DNA of 64,000 nt from Bacteroidaceae bacterium (GCA_024683455.1 JAIKYE010000078.1:1-64000); one strand, 5' to 3'. Shown: positions 38,181 to 46,897, counted from the first letter of the stretch. Made by a program: numbers and translations. The notes: a model not told the origin generated them from the sequence alone.

Positions 38181-39800
38181 ATGAAAGATTTTCTCCAAAT
38201 ACACCCCGCTGATACCGTGGCGGTAGCCCTGCAAGAACTACCCGGTATCCCCGCCGGCCATAAGTTTGCCCTTCGCGACATAGCAGAGGGCGAGGACGTC
38301 ATCAAGTACGGCTACCCCATCGGGCATGCCACACGTCCCATTCGTAAAGGAGAGTTGGTGGACCACAACAATATCGCCACCAACCTAAGCGGAACGATAG
38401 ATTATAAAAGCCTCTCCCCTAACCCCTCTCCCGAGAGAGAGGGGAACTTTATAGCTGAGGGGAACAATCCTCCCCTCGCCCACGGGAGAGGGGCAGGGGG
38501 AGAGGCCGCCTTTCTCGGTTATGTGCGTCCCGACGGTCAGGTAGGCATCCGCAACGACATCTGGGTCATCCCTACCGTCGGTTGTGTAAACCCCATCTGC
38601 CGCCAAATAGTAGAAAGAATAAAATCAAAATTAGCTACCCTCCCTTTCGGGGGAGGGGCAGGGGGAGAGGCTTCCATTATTCATTTCCCCCATCCCAACG
38701 GCTGCTCCCAGCTGGGTGATGACCACGAGAATACCCGCAAGATACTGCGCGATATGATTCTGCATCCCAATGCTGGCGGCGTACTGGTCGTTGGCTTAGG
38801 TTGCGAGAACAACCAGCCAAAAGAGCTCGAGAAAATGCTGGGCGAGTACGACCGACAGCGCATCCGCTTCATGGTTTGTCAGGAAGTGGAGGGCGACGAG
38901 GTAGAGACTGGTGTGCGCATCGTCAGGGAACTCTATGAGCAGGCACAGAGCTACCAGCGCGTGCGCGTACCTATCAGTAAACTACGCGTAGGCCTCAAAT
39001 GTGGCGGCTCCGACGGTTTCTCAGGCATCACTGCCAATCCCCTCTTGGGCGCCTTTACCGACTGGCTCTGCACGCAGCAAGGCGGAACAGCCATCCTTAC
39101 CGAAGTACCCGAGATGTTTGGCGCCGAGACCATCCTCATGCGTCGTGCCGTGTCCGATGAAGTCCTGCAGCAGACCATCAACCTCATCAACAACTTCAAG
39201 GAATACTACCTCTCCCACGGCCAGCCCGTAGGGGAGAATCCCTCGCCCGGCAACAAAGCCGGTGGCATCTCCACCTTAGAGGAGAAAGCCCTCGGCTGCA
39301 CCCAGAAAGCCGGCACCGCCCCCGTAGTAGGCGTATTAGAGTATGGAGATAGACTTACCAGCCTCTCCCCTAACCCCTCTCCCGTGGGCGAGGGGAACTT
39401 GATAGCTGAGAGGAACATTTCTTCCCTCCCTCACGGGGGAGGGGTGGGGGGAGAGGCTGTTGGCCTCTACTTATTGTCCGCCCCTGGTAACGACCTTGTG
39501 GCCAGCACCGCCTTGGCAGCAGCAGGATGCCAGTTGGTACTCTTCACCACAGGCAGGGGAACTCCTTTTTCCACCTTTGTCCCCACGCTGAAAGTCAGCA
39601 CCAACAGTGACTTGGCCTGTCGTAAGCCCCAATGGATAGACTTCGATGCCGGCATCCTGCTGGATGGCACAACGATGCCAGAGCTGCTCCAGCGCTTCAC
39701 CTCCTACATCATAGATGTTGCCTCCGGCAAGGAGCAGACCACAGCCGAAGCTCACGGCAATGCCGAAATAGCCATCTTCAAAAACGGCGTAACGTTATAG
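38181..39800 (+). CDS. uxaA: Altronate dehydratase with three translated palindromic insertions
   Basis: Dehydrates D-altronate to 2-keto-3-deoxygluconate. The 539-residue frame has the N-terminal SAF-like domain (1-75) with GHKFALRDI and the C-terminal dehydratase domain with GIRNDIWVIPTVGC, HPNGCSQLGDDHENT, GLGCENNQ and LKCGGSDGFSGITANP. Three stretches are foreign to the family: residues 77-109 (SLSPNPSP...GAGGEA), about 152-164 (PFGGGAGGEA) and 394-426 (SLSPNPSP...GVGGEA). Each is encoded by a copy of the same palindromic element, in the same phase. All three fall in linkers between conserved blocks, and the known catalytic region motifs are intact, so the enzyme may still work. It ends the L-galactose operon. 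Confidence 0.92.
   Translation: MKDFLQIHPADTVAVALQELPGIPAGHKFALRDIAEGEDVIKYGYPIGHATRPIRKGELVDHNNIATNLSGTIDYKSLSPNPSPEREGNFIAEGNNPPLAHGRGAGGEAAFLGYVRPDGQVGIRNDIWVIPTVGCVNPICRQIVERIKSKLATLPFGGGAGGEASIIHFPHPNGCSQLGDDHENTRKILRDMILHPNAGGVLVVGLGCENNQPKELEKMLGEYDRQRIRFMVCQEVEGDEVETGVRIVRELYEQAQSYQRVRVPISKLRVGLKCGGSDGFSGITANPLLGAFTDWLCTQQGGTAILTEVPEMFGAETILMRRAVSDEVLQQTINLINNFKEYYLSHGQPVGENPSPGNKAGGISTLEEKALGCTQKAGTAPVVGVLEYGDRLTSLSPNPSPVGEGNLIAERNISSLPHGGGVGGEAVGLYLLSAPGNDLVASTALAAAGCQLVLFTTGRGTPFSTFVPTLKVSTNSDLACRKPQWIDFDAGILLDGTTMPELLQRFTSYIIDVASGKEQTTAEAHGNAEIAIFKNGVTL
38410..38506 (+). repeat. Palindromic element copy 1, in frame in uxaA
   Basis: 97 bp, starting GCCTCTCCCCTAACCCCTC and ending GGCAGGGGGAGAGGC, so the ends are inverted repeats and the whole can fold into a long imperfect hairpin. 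It begins at the second base of codon 77 and ends at the second base of codon 109. Confidence 0.9.
38634..38671 (+). repeat. Palindromic element copy 2, partial, in frame in uxaA
   Basis: About 38 bp that match the right end of copies 1 and 3 (GGGGCAGGGGGAGAGGC at its end), preceded by a CCCTCCC arm after a TTTC turn. It is either a 5'-truncated copy or an internally deleted short form. Its right end falls at the same codon phase as the full copies. Confidence 0.75.
39361..39457 (+). repeat. Palindromic element copy 3, in frame in uxaA
   Basis: 97 bp, same ends and length as copy 1, with roughly a fifth of positions different by eye. It starts at the second base of codon 394 and ends at the second base of codon 426, the same phase as copy 1. 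Confidence 0.9.
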
Positions 39801-39816
39801 TGATTATAAGGATCAA

Positions 39817-39865
39817 CAAAAAAATGTGCATTCTCGCGGACTTCCGCAGGAATGCACATTTTTAT
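39817..39865. terminator. Bidirectional terminator between uxaA and cvpA
   Basis: AAAAATGTGCATTC pairs perfectly with GAATGCACATTTTT around a 16-nt loop containing a small GCGGA/TCCGC stem. A-run upstream and T-run downstream allow termination in both directions; the flanking genes converge. Confidence 0.9.
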
Positions 39866-39885
39866 TGGGTATATCAATTACTCTA

Positions 39886-40257
39886 TTATAGCATCGAATT
39901 TATAGACTGCTTTAGAGGTTCCACCTTATCAAGCATAAGAAGAATAAAGCCAACGAGGATAGCCCACTTGAGGCAGCCTAAAAGGGCACCAAAAAGGTGA
40001 TTCAGGAAACCTGCAACGATAACGTGATCCAAGGCCTTGGTAAGCAGAGAGGCTACCCAACCTAAGGCTATGGGTGTGGCAAGGGTGATAAAGATGAACA
40101 CCCACAGGTTACACCCCACAGTCTTGAAGTAGTAATAGGCCAGTCCGAGACCTATCAGGAAGCCGCCCGCAGAGAGCAGCTCCTTGAAAAGTCCGTTTAT
40201 CCAACCTGATATCAGTCCGTACAGGAGAGCACAGATGCAGGCTAATTCAATGAGCAT
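39886..40257 (-). CDS. CvpA family membrane protein
   Basis: 123-residue protein with four predicted membrane segments, short for the CvpA family (usually 160-190 residues). CvpA proteins relate to colicin V production and envelope stress; no biochemical role is settled. The opening LIELACICALLYGLISGWINGLFKELL fits the family. Its ATG shares one base with the infB stop (TGATG), so it belongs to the rimP-nusA-infB operon. Confidence 0.8.
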   Translation of the reverse strand: MLIELACICALLYGLISGWINGLFKELLSAGGFLIGLGLAYYYFKTVGCNLWVFIFITLATPIALGWVASLLTKALDHVIVAGFLNHLFGALLGCLKWAILVGFILLMLDKVEPLKQSINSML

Positions 40258-43145
40258 CAGAGCTTAGCCTTTATCTCTATCTCCTGGAAGGTCTCTAGGA
40301 TATCACCCTCGCGGAGGTCGTTATAGTTCACCAGTGAGATACCGCACTCGAAGTTGGTGGTTACCTCCTTCACATCGTCCTTGAAGCGCTTGAGGGCAAG
40401 GATGGAACCTGTATGTACAACAATTCCGTCGCGGATGACGCGAGCCTTGTTGGTGCGGTTTACCTTACCTTCTATTACGTACGCTCCGGCTACCACACCT
40501 ACCTTACTGATGTGATATACCTGACGAACCTCTACCTGAGCGGTTACCTCTTCCTTGATTTCAGGACTGAGCATACCCTCCATAGCATCGGTTACCTCCT
40601 CGATAGCATCGTAGATGACACTGTACAGACGGATATCTACGCCCATCTGCTCTGCCAACTTACGGGCGGCAGCACTGGGACGTACCTGGAAACCTACGAT
40701 GAAGCAGTTCTCGGCAGCAGCAGCCATATTGACATCGCTCTCGCTGATCTGACCTACGGCCTTGTAAATGACGTTCACCTGAATCTTCTCTGTAGAGAGC
40801 TTGATGAGTGAATCGCTCAGAGCTTCTATAGAACCGTCCACGTCGCCCTTGACGATAAGGTTGAGCTCCTTGAAGTCGCCCAAGGCTATACGACGCCCCA
40901 GCTCGGTGAGGTCGAAACGCTTCATGGTACGCAAGCCCTGCTCGCGTGCCAACTGCTCACGCTTGGTGGCAATCTCGCGTGCCTCCTGGTCGGTATCCAT
41001 CACGTGGAAGGTATCACCTGCCTGAGGAGCGCCGTTCAAACCGAGGATAGTAGCTGCCTGAGCAGGACCTATCTTCTCTACACGACGACCACGCTCGTCC
41101 AACATAGCCTTCACACGGCCGTAGTTGGTACCAGCCAATACGATATCACCTACGTGCAGGGTTCCGTTGCTGAGAAGCACGGTAGCTACGTAGCCACGGC
41201 CCTTATCCAAACTGGACTCGATGATGGAACCTGTAGCCTTGCGGTTGGGGTTAGCCTTGAGGTCGAGCATTTCAGCCTCCAAAAGCACCTTCTCCAGCAA
41301 GTCCTCCACACCGATACCCTGCTTGGCACTGATGTCCTGACTCTGGTACTTACCGCCCCAGTCCTCCACGAGGAAGTTCATGTTGGCCAAGCCTTCCTTG
41401 ATCTTATCGGGGTTGGCTCCAGGCTTATCTATCTTATTGATAGCAAATACAATGGGTACGTTAGCGGCTGTTGCGTGAGCAATGGCCTCCTTGGTCTGAG
41501 GCATGATGTCATCATCGGCAGCCACAATGATAATGGCGATATCCGTCACCTGAGCACCACGGGCACGCATAGCGGTAAAGGCCTCGTGACCGGGCGTATC
41601 CAGGAAGGTTACATGACGGCCGTCGGGCAACGTTACGTTGTAGGCACCGATGTGCTGGGTAATACCACCGGCCTCACCGGCAATCACATTGGTCTTACGG
41701 ATATAGTCGAGCAGAGAGGTCTTACCGTGGTCAACATGACCCATGACGGTAACGATGGGAGCACGTGGAACCAAATCTTCCTCGGCATCCTCCACCTCTG
41801 TTACAGCCTCGCTAACCTCGGCACTTACGTACTCGGTAGTGAAGCCGAACTCCTCTGCTACGAGGTTGATGGTCTCGGCATCCATACGCTGGTTGATGCT
41901 GACCATGATACCAATCTGCATACAGGTACCGATAACCTGGGTTACAGGCACGTCCATCATGGTAGCCAACTCGTTGGCTGTCACGAACTCGGTAAGCTTC
42001 AGTACCTTGCTTTCTGCTGCTTCGTTCTCCAGCTGCTCCTCCATTCCCTGACGGATGGCATCGCGCTTTTCACGACGGTACTTGGCACCCTTGCCCATCT
42101 TATTGTTCTTATTGGTAAGGCGAGCCAATGTCTCGCGTACCTGCTTTGCTACCTCTTCTTCGCTAACCTCAGGCTGCAGGAAGGCTTGTTGCTTCTGCTT
42201 GTTCTTCTTCTTGCCACCGCCATTCTGCTGACCCTGGTTACCATTATTGTTGTTATTCTTTCCGTTCTTCTGGAAGTTCTGAGGCTGGTTGGCCACATCG
42301 TTGACATCCACACGCTCCTTGCTGGTGCGCAGACGCTTCTTACGCTCGCCCTGAGCCTGCTGCTGCTGGGCACGCTTCTCGTCGCGCTCACGACGTTTCT
42401 CCTCCTTACTTTTCTTCTTAGGACGAGTGCTCTGGTTGAGGCTGTCCAAGTCTATCTTACCCTTAACGGTAAGACCGGGACCGGGCTGTGGAGCGGGAGC
42501 CAGACGGAAAACACCGTTCTCCTCGATGCCAATCTCCTTCTTCTCCTTCTTTGAGGGCAGGGGCTTTTCCTCCTCAGCTTTCTCCTCAGGAGCAGCCACA
42601 GGCTCCTCTGCTACGGGAGCGGGAGTCTCTACGGGTGCAGGAGCTACTTTCTCCTCCTCGGGTTTCTCCTCAGGAGCAGCTACAGGCACTTCCTGCTTAA
42701 CTGCTACAGGCTCTTCTGCCACGGGAGCGGGAGCCTCTACGGGTGCAGGAGCTGCTTTCTCCTCCTCAGGCTGGGGCTTTACTTCCTCGGCTACGGGCTG
42801 AGGTTTTTCCTCCTCGGGCTGAGGCTTCTTGCCTTCCAAGTCTATCTGGCCCAGAATCTTAGGACCCTGAATATGAGGTTTCTCCTCCACATACTCTCCA
42901 ACGGCAGGAGCAGGCTTCTTGCGCTCCTTGGTCTGTTCATGACGCTGCTGTATAAGCACCTTAGCCTCGGTACGCAGGCTCTTATCGGTGCTGAATTCCT
43001 GCTGCAGGAGGGTGAATTGCTCATCAGATATCTTATAGTTGGGGTTGGCCTCAACCTCTGAGAAGCCCTTCTTCTGCAGGAACTCTACGGCCGTCTGAAG
43101 ACCTATATTGAATTCTTTTGTTACCTTATTTAATCTTACGCTCAT
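40257..43145 (-). CDS. infB: Translation initiation factor IF-2
   Basis: GTPase that brings initiator tRNA to the 30S subunit. The 962-residue protein has a short IF2 N-terminal domain (1-55), a long low-complexity region (about 70-330) of Pro/Glu/Ala repeats such as [10 protein letters not shown] and [13 protein letters not shown] followed by Lys/Arg/Gln-rich stretches, then the G domain with GHVDHGKT near residue 468, DTPGHEAF and NKID, and C-terminal domains with the fMet-tRNA-binding region. Repeat units of the acidic region occur twice almost unchanged, a likely source of length variation. 63 bp after nusA. Confidence 0.97.
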   Translation of the reverse strand: MSVRLNKVTKEFNIGLQTAVEFLQKKGFSEVEANPNYKISDEQFTLLQQEFSTDKSLRTEAKVLIQQRHEQTKERKKPAPAVGEYVEEKPHIQGPKILGQIDLEGKKPQPEEEKPQPVAEEVKPQPEEEKAAPAPVEAPAPVAEEPVAVKQEVPVAAPEEKPEEEKVAPAPVETPAPVAEEPVAAPEEKAEEEKPLPSKKEKKEIGIEENGVFRLAPAPQPGPGLTVKGKIDLDSLNQSTRPKKKSKEEKRRERDEKRAQQQQAQGERKKRLRTSKERVDVNDVANQPQNFQKNGKNNNNNGNQGQQNGGGKKKNKQKQQAFLQPEVSEEEVAKQVRETLARLTNKNNKMGKGAKYRREKRDAIRQGMEEQLENEAAESKVLKLTEFVTANELATMMDVPVTQVIGTCMQIGIMVSINQRMDAETINLVAEEFGFTTEYVSAEVSEAVTEVEDAEEDLVPRAPIVTVMGHVDHGKTSLLDYIRKTNVIAGEAGGITQHIGAYNVTLPDGRHVTFLDTPGHEAFTAMRARGAQVTDIAIIIVAADDDIMPQTKEAIAHATAANVPIVFAINKIDKPGANPDKIKEGLANMNFLVEDWGGKYQSQDISAKQGIGVEDLLEKVLLEAEMLDLKANPNRKATGSIIESSLDKGRGYVATVLLSNGTLHVGDIVLAGTNYGRVKAMLDERGRRVEKIGPAQAATILGLNGAPQAGDTFHVMDTDQEAREIATKREQLAREQGLRTMKRFDLTELGRRIALGDFKELNLIVKGDVDGSIEALSDSLIKLSTEKIQVNVIYKAVGQISESDVNMAAAAENCFIVGFQVRPSAAARKLAEQMGVDIRLYSVIYDAIEEVTDAMEGMLSPEIKEEVTAQVEVRQVYHISKVGVVAGAYVIEGKVNRTNKARVIRDGIVVHTGSILALKRFKDDVKEVTTNFECGISLVNYNDLREGDILETFQEIEIKAKL

Positions 43146-43208
43146 TCGTTTATGTTTTTGAGTTTGTAAGTTTTCTTTTTGGTTATCGTTGACGTTAACG
43201 TTCCCGTT

Positions 43209-44465
43209 TTATTCAAACTCTGCTGCGAGTATGTTGAGAACCTCATCGATGGTCTCTTCCTCGAGGTCGGTACGCTGGATAAGTGTCTCACGGCTCTCAG
43301 CCAGTACGTCGCGAGCTGTAGAGTAACCAATCTTCTTGAACTCCTCGATGATCCAGGGCTCAATATCATCAGTAAACTCGTCCAGACTAACGTCATCCTC
43401 GTCGGCATTGTCTATCTCACGGAATACGTCGATGGTGTAGCCGGTAAGCATACTTGCCAGCTTGATATTGAGACCGCCCTTACCGATAGCCAGAGATACC
43501 TGGTCGGGATCAAGGTAAACCTCGGCCTTCTTCTCTTCCTCGTTGAGAACAACGCTGTTCACACGGGCAGGACCAAGGGCACGGATGATAAGAATCTGTG
43601 GGTTGGCAGACCATGTAACAACATCGATATTCTCACCATGCAACTCACGAACGATACCATGAACACGGCTACCCTTAACACCTACACAAGCGCCTACGGG
43701 GTCGATACGGTCATCGTAGCTCTCAACGGCAATCTTGGCACGCTCACCAGGAATGCGGGCTACCTTATGGATAGTGATGAGACCGTCCTGAATTTCAGGA
43801 ACCTCGGCCTCCAACATACGCTGAACGAACATAGGGTCTGTACGGCTCAGAATGATACGGGGATTACCGTTGGGATTCTCCACGCGTGAGATAACGGCAC
43901 GTGCATTCTCGCCCTTACGGAAGAAATCGCTGGGAATCTGCTCTGAGCGGGGGAGCAGCAATTCATTGCCCTCGTCATCAAGCAGAAGGGTCTCGCGCTT
44001 CCAGGTCTGATAAACCTCGGCGGTGATAACCTCACCTACGCGGTCCTTGTACTGATTGTACAGTGAATCATGCTCCAACTCCAGAATACGGCTGGCCAAT
44101 GTCTGACGCAGGGTAAGGATGGCACGGCGGCCAAAGTCGGAGAACTTAACCAACTGGCTAACTTCCTCGCCTACCTCGTAGTCGTCCTCTATCTGACGAG
44201 CCTCAGAAAGGCTGATCTCGAGGTTGGGGTCCTTAACCTCACCGTCAGGAACAACGGTACGGTTGCGGTAAATCTCGAAGTCACCCTTGTCGGGGTTTAC
44301 AATAATGTCATAATTCTCATCGCTGCCGTATGTCTTGATGATAACGCTACGGAAGCATTCCTCCAGTACGCTCATGAGCGTAGCACGGTCAATGTTCTTG
44401 GTCTCTTTGAACTCTGCAAAGGACTCAATCAGGTTTACTGATTCTGATTTCTTTGTTGTTGCCAT
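43209..44465 (-). CDS. nusA: Transcription termination/antitermination protein NusA
   Basis: RNA polymerase-associated factor for pausing, termination and antitermination. The 418 residues comprise the N-terminal polymerase-binding domain, an S1 domain (about 130-200) and two KH domains (about 200-350, with GACVGVKGSRVHGIVRELHGE and VSLAIGKGGLNIKLAS). It lacks the two acidic C-terminal repeats of the E. coli protein, as usual outside proteobacteria. 7 bp after rimP. Confidence 0.97.
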   Translation of the reverse strand: MATTKKSESVNLIESFAEFKETKNIDRATLMSVLEECFRSVIIKTYGSDENYDIIVNPDKGDFEIYRNRTVVPDGEVKDPNLEISLSEARQIEDDYEVGEEVSQLVKFSDFGRRAILTLRQTLASRILELEHDSLYNQYKDRVGEVITAEVYQTWKRETLLLDDEGNELLLPRSEQIPSDFFRKGENARAVISRVENPNGNPRIILSRTDPMFVQRMLEAEVPEIQDGLITIHKVARIPGERAKIAVESYDDRIDPVGACVGVKGSRVHGIVRELHGENIDVVTWSANPQILIIRALGPARVNSVVLNEEEKKAEVYLDPDQVSLAIGKGGLNIKLASMLTGYTIDVFREIDNADEDDVSLDEFTDDIEPWIIEEFKKIGYSTARDVLAESRETLIQRTDLEEETIDEVLNILAAEFE

Positions 44466-44472
44466 CTATATG

Positions 44473-44940
44473 TTATTTTATTTTTATCAGGTATTTGGTA
44501 TAGGCTACCTCGTCGAAAGCAAAGCGGACGGTAACCTCCTTGTTGACAGGACGCTTCTTGCCTTCCTCTTTTACCTTCTGCATCTCGCCCAGCTCAAAGC
44601 CTTCCTTATCTACAGACAGCAGGGTACCACGGTGCTTCTTGCCATCCTTGGTCTGCGTCTCCACCTGCTTGCCGATATGAATCTCGTACTGACGGAGAAT
44701 CTTGAAGGGCTGGCCCAGTCCTGCACTGCCTACCTCCAGCTCGTAGTCTTCCTCTTCACGACTTACACGAGCCTCTATGAAGCGGCTCAAGTCGGCGCAG
44801 TCCTCAATCCACACGCCATCGGCATGGTCTATCTCTACTACGATTCTGTCATCAGCACTGATGTTAATGTCAACCAGAAAATAGTCTTTTCCCTGCAGCC
44901 ATTCTTCTACGGCCTGCTGTACTGTTGCTTTGTTAATCAT
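44473..44940 (-). CDS. rimP: Ribosome maturation factor RimP
   Basis: Needed for 30S subunit maturation. The 155 residues have the RimP_N fold (DYFLVDINISADDRIVVEID, CADLSRFIEARV) and the SH3-like C-terminal domain (GTLLSVDKEGFEL). The order rimP-nusA-infB is conserved in many bacteria. First gene of the operon, behind a leader of about 70 nt. Confidence 0.93.
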   Translation of the reverse strand: MINKATVQQAVEEWLQGKDYFLVDINISADDRIVVEIDHADGVWIEDCADLSRFIEARVSREEEDYELEVGSAGLGQPFKILRQYEIHIGKQVETQTKDGKKHRGTLLSVDKEGFELGEMQKVKEEGKKRPVNKEVTVRFAFDEVAYTKYLIKIK

Positions 44941-44979
44941 GTACCTTTAGTTGTTTTGGTAAAGTGTATATAACGAAAA

Positions 44980-45028
44980 GTGAGGAACTCTCGAGCCCCT
45001 CACATTCATCTTTTCGTCGGCAAAGGTA
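44980..45028 (-). promoter_or_regulatory. Promoter and hairpin leader of rimP-nusA-infB
   Basis: Minus-strand TACCTTTG (45021-45028) is a perfect -7 box. In the leader just downstream, GTGAGG and CCTCAC (44980-45003) pair around a 12-nt loop, and outside them CGAAAA (45011-45016 side) can pair with TTTTCG, with a bulge. The stem is followed by TTTTCG, so it could act as an attenuator or a NusA-responsive site. Confidence 0.55.
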
Positions 45029-45031
45029 CAA

Positions 45032-45060
45032 ATTAAAAGTGAAAAGTAAAGAGTGAAAGT
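45032..45060 (+). repeat. Low-complexity AGTGAAA tract
   Basis: AAAAGTGAAAAGTAAAGAGTGAAAGTG-like units directly upstream of the rimP promoter, similar to part of the tract near 38090. Confidence 0.5.
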
Positions 45061-45113
45061 GAAAAAAATTACTTTTTCTACCTTATTTTATACTTATACC
45101 CCCTAAAAATCAC

Positions 45114-45227
45114 CTACTTCAGGCACCAAAAGCAGAAAAGGCCCACTACCATAATGACAATAAGGGCCATGGCAAAAATGCCAAACATAAAGTTTCTGTT
45201 GGCCTTACGGATGTCTCTTCTTCTCAT
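45114..45227 (-). CDS. 37-residue single-pass membrane peptide, unknown
   Basis: A short reading frame whose ATG overlaps the stop of the S41 protease gene as ATGA (stop TGA 45224-45226), a strong sign of coupled translation. The product starts MRRRDIRKANRN, six basic residues in the first eleven, followed by a hydrophobic stretch of about 22 residues (FMFGIFAMALIVIMVVGLF) and ends with two Cys and a Lys. The charge pattern predicts a cytoplasmic N-terminus and one membrane helix. I do not recognise a family. A structural or regulatory role next to the protease is only a guess. Confidence 0.6.
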   Translation of the reverse strand: MRRRDIRKANRNFMFGIFAMALIVIMVVGLFCFWCLK

Positions 45228-46870
45228 TTCCCAAGTATTTTATTCATTTCATTGGCATCGGAGAACAGTACCTTTATACGCTCTATGCAAGGGTCGTCAG
45301 ACAACTGCTGCTTGATGCCGCCACGGTCGAAGTAATAACGGTGTGCCAACTCGTCGGCAATATATTTTTCTATATCCTTGCGGAATCGGAGCAAATCGGT
45401 AGAGAGGTCAGGCGACAATTTGGCTTGCAAGGCTTCAAACTCTTGCTGAGCCTGCTCCAGATAACCCTCACGCTTGGCTACATCGCGCAATACCTTGAAC
45501 ACCTCCTCGCTACGACGATTGTACGTAAAGCCGGATTCCGTAATATACTGCACAAACTGGGCATACTCCTCATCCGTAAGCTTGATCTCGCCCGCAGGAG
45601 CTATCTGCTCATGCTTGCTGCAGTAATCCGTTCCCCAGTCCAGAAACTCATCGCTGCTCACCAGGTCGTAAATCAGCGTTGGCAGACTGTCGGGCTTCAC
45701 CTCTACATCGGGTTTGATGCCACCTCCATCACGCACCTCACGGCCACCTGCCGTATGGAAAACCTTGGTAAGGCTGTCAGGTATCGTTCCTGCCGAGCCG
45801 TCAGCATTCAGATGACGATAATCATATGCCTGAATACAGCGACCCGAGGGGATGTAATAGCGGCCGGTCGTTATCTTCAAGTGTCCGTCGTAAGCTACAT
45901 CACGCACCATCTGTACCAAGCCTTTTCCGTAAGAGCGGATACCCATAACCACGGCACGGTCCATATCCTGCAAGCTGCCAGCTACAATCTCGCTGGCCGA
46001 AGCAGAAGTTCCATCTATCAAGACAGCCAGCGGCATCACGGTATCTACAGGCTCGTAAGCGGTATAGTAATCACGGTTGGTATATTTCATCTTACCCTTG
46101 GTAGAAACCACCTTTCGGCCCTTGGAAACGAAGAGGCTGACGATATCCACAGCCTCGTTGACAGAGCCGCCGGGGTTGCCTCTCAGGTCCAGTACCAACT
46201 TATCTGCTCCCTGCTGCTTGAGTTCTGTAAAGGCTCGGCGCACCTCCTTGTAGTCGCCGTCCGTGAAGCCTGTAAGGCATATATAACCTATACCGTTTTC
46301 TATTATACCGAAATAGGGAACGTCTGGCGTTTGTATAGTCTGACGGGTGATATGAAAGGTCTTTTCTTCCTGTCCTCGGCGTACCACCAACTCAAAGGTC
46401 GTACCAGCCTCACCTCTCAGCATGCCGCTTACCTTAGGCGAGCCCCATCCCTTAACATCCTTGCCGTCGATGCTCATAATCACATCGCCTGCCTTCAGGC
46501 CGACACGATGGCTGGGTGAGTTCTCGAAAGGGTCTGTGATGATACAGCGGCTTTCCTTCTTGTGATAACGTATGGCGCTACCTATACCGGCATACTTGCC
46601 TGTGGTCATCTGGCGCAACTCCTCATCTTCCTGCGGGAAATAGTTGGTAAAGGGGTCCACGTGACTCAACAGCGAACGGATACCCCACCCTATCACGGTA
46701 TCAGCATCCAGCGTATCCACATAAAAGATGTCCAGCTGCTTGTATATATCGTTCAGAATCTCCAAGTTGCGACTAATGGCAGCATTGTGGCTCGATTGCT
46801 TCTGAGCACTGGCTCCAAAAACGCACAAAAAAGTAAATAACAACGTGTATATCAGACTTTTCATATTCAA
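45224..46870 (-). CDS. S41 family C-terminal processing peptidase
   Basis: Exported serine protease of 548 residues with signal peptide (up to SAQK, residue 23-24), a PDZ domain (about 90-175, GIGSAIRYHK, GLKAGDVIMSIDG) and the S41 core. The catalytic Ser is in GTSASASEIVAGSL and the Lys in GIRSYGKGLVQ, both intact. Family members cut the C-termini of periplasmic proteins. A start two codons later (MKSL) is equally good. The stop is coupled to the small membrane peptide gene. Confidence 0.92.
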   Translation of the reverse strand: MNMKSLIYTLLFTFLCVFGASAQKQSSHNAAISRNLEILNDIYKQLDIFYVDTLDADTVIGWGIRSLLSHVDPFTNYFPQEDEELRQMTTGKYAGIGSAIRYHKKESRCIITDPFENSPSHRVGLKAGDVIMSIDGKDVKGWGSPKVSGMLRGEAGTTFELVVRRGQEEKTFHITRQTIQTPDVPYFGIIENGIGYICLTGFTDGDYKEVRRAFTELKQQGADKLVLDLRGNPGGSVNEAVDIVSLFVSKGRKVVSTKGKMKYTNRDYYTAYEPVDTVMPLAVLIDGTSASASEIVAGSLQDMDRAVVMGIRSYGKGLVQMVRDVAYDGHLKITTGRYYIPSGRCIQAYDYRHLNADGSAGTIPDSLTKVFHTAGGREVRDGGGIKPDVEVKPDSLPTLIYDLVSSDEFLDWGTDYCSKHEQIAPAGEIKLTDEEYAQFVQYITESGFTYNRRSEEVFKVLRDVAKREGYLEQAQQEFEALQAKLSPDLSTDLLRFRKDIEKYIADELAHRYYFDRGGIKQQLSDDPCIERIKVLFSDANEMNKILGK

Positions 46871-46889
46871 TATCTCACTTTCAAGGGGG

Positions 46890-46897
46890 CAAAGTTA
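46890..46897 (-). promoter_or_regulatory. -7 box of the S41 protease gene
   Basis: Minus-strand TAACTTTG followed by CCCCCT, 20 bp upstream of the start codon. A close copy of this arrangement is found before sufB. Confidence 0.6.

Noticed and set aside
38410-39457. The uxaA repeats as a CRISPR array
   Set aside because: Only three copies at unequal distances (130-850 bp apart), long, and inside conserved coding sequence; no spacers of equal length.
41004-42554. Long open frame on the plus strand opposite infB
   Set aside because: It mirrors the codon pattern of infB, has a Leu/His-rich composition typical of antisense frames and no promoter or family motif.
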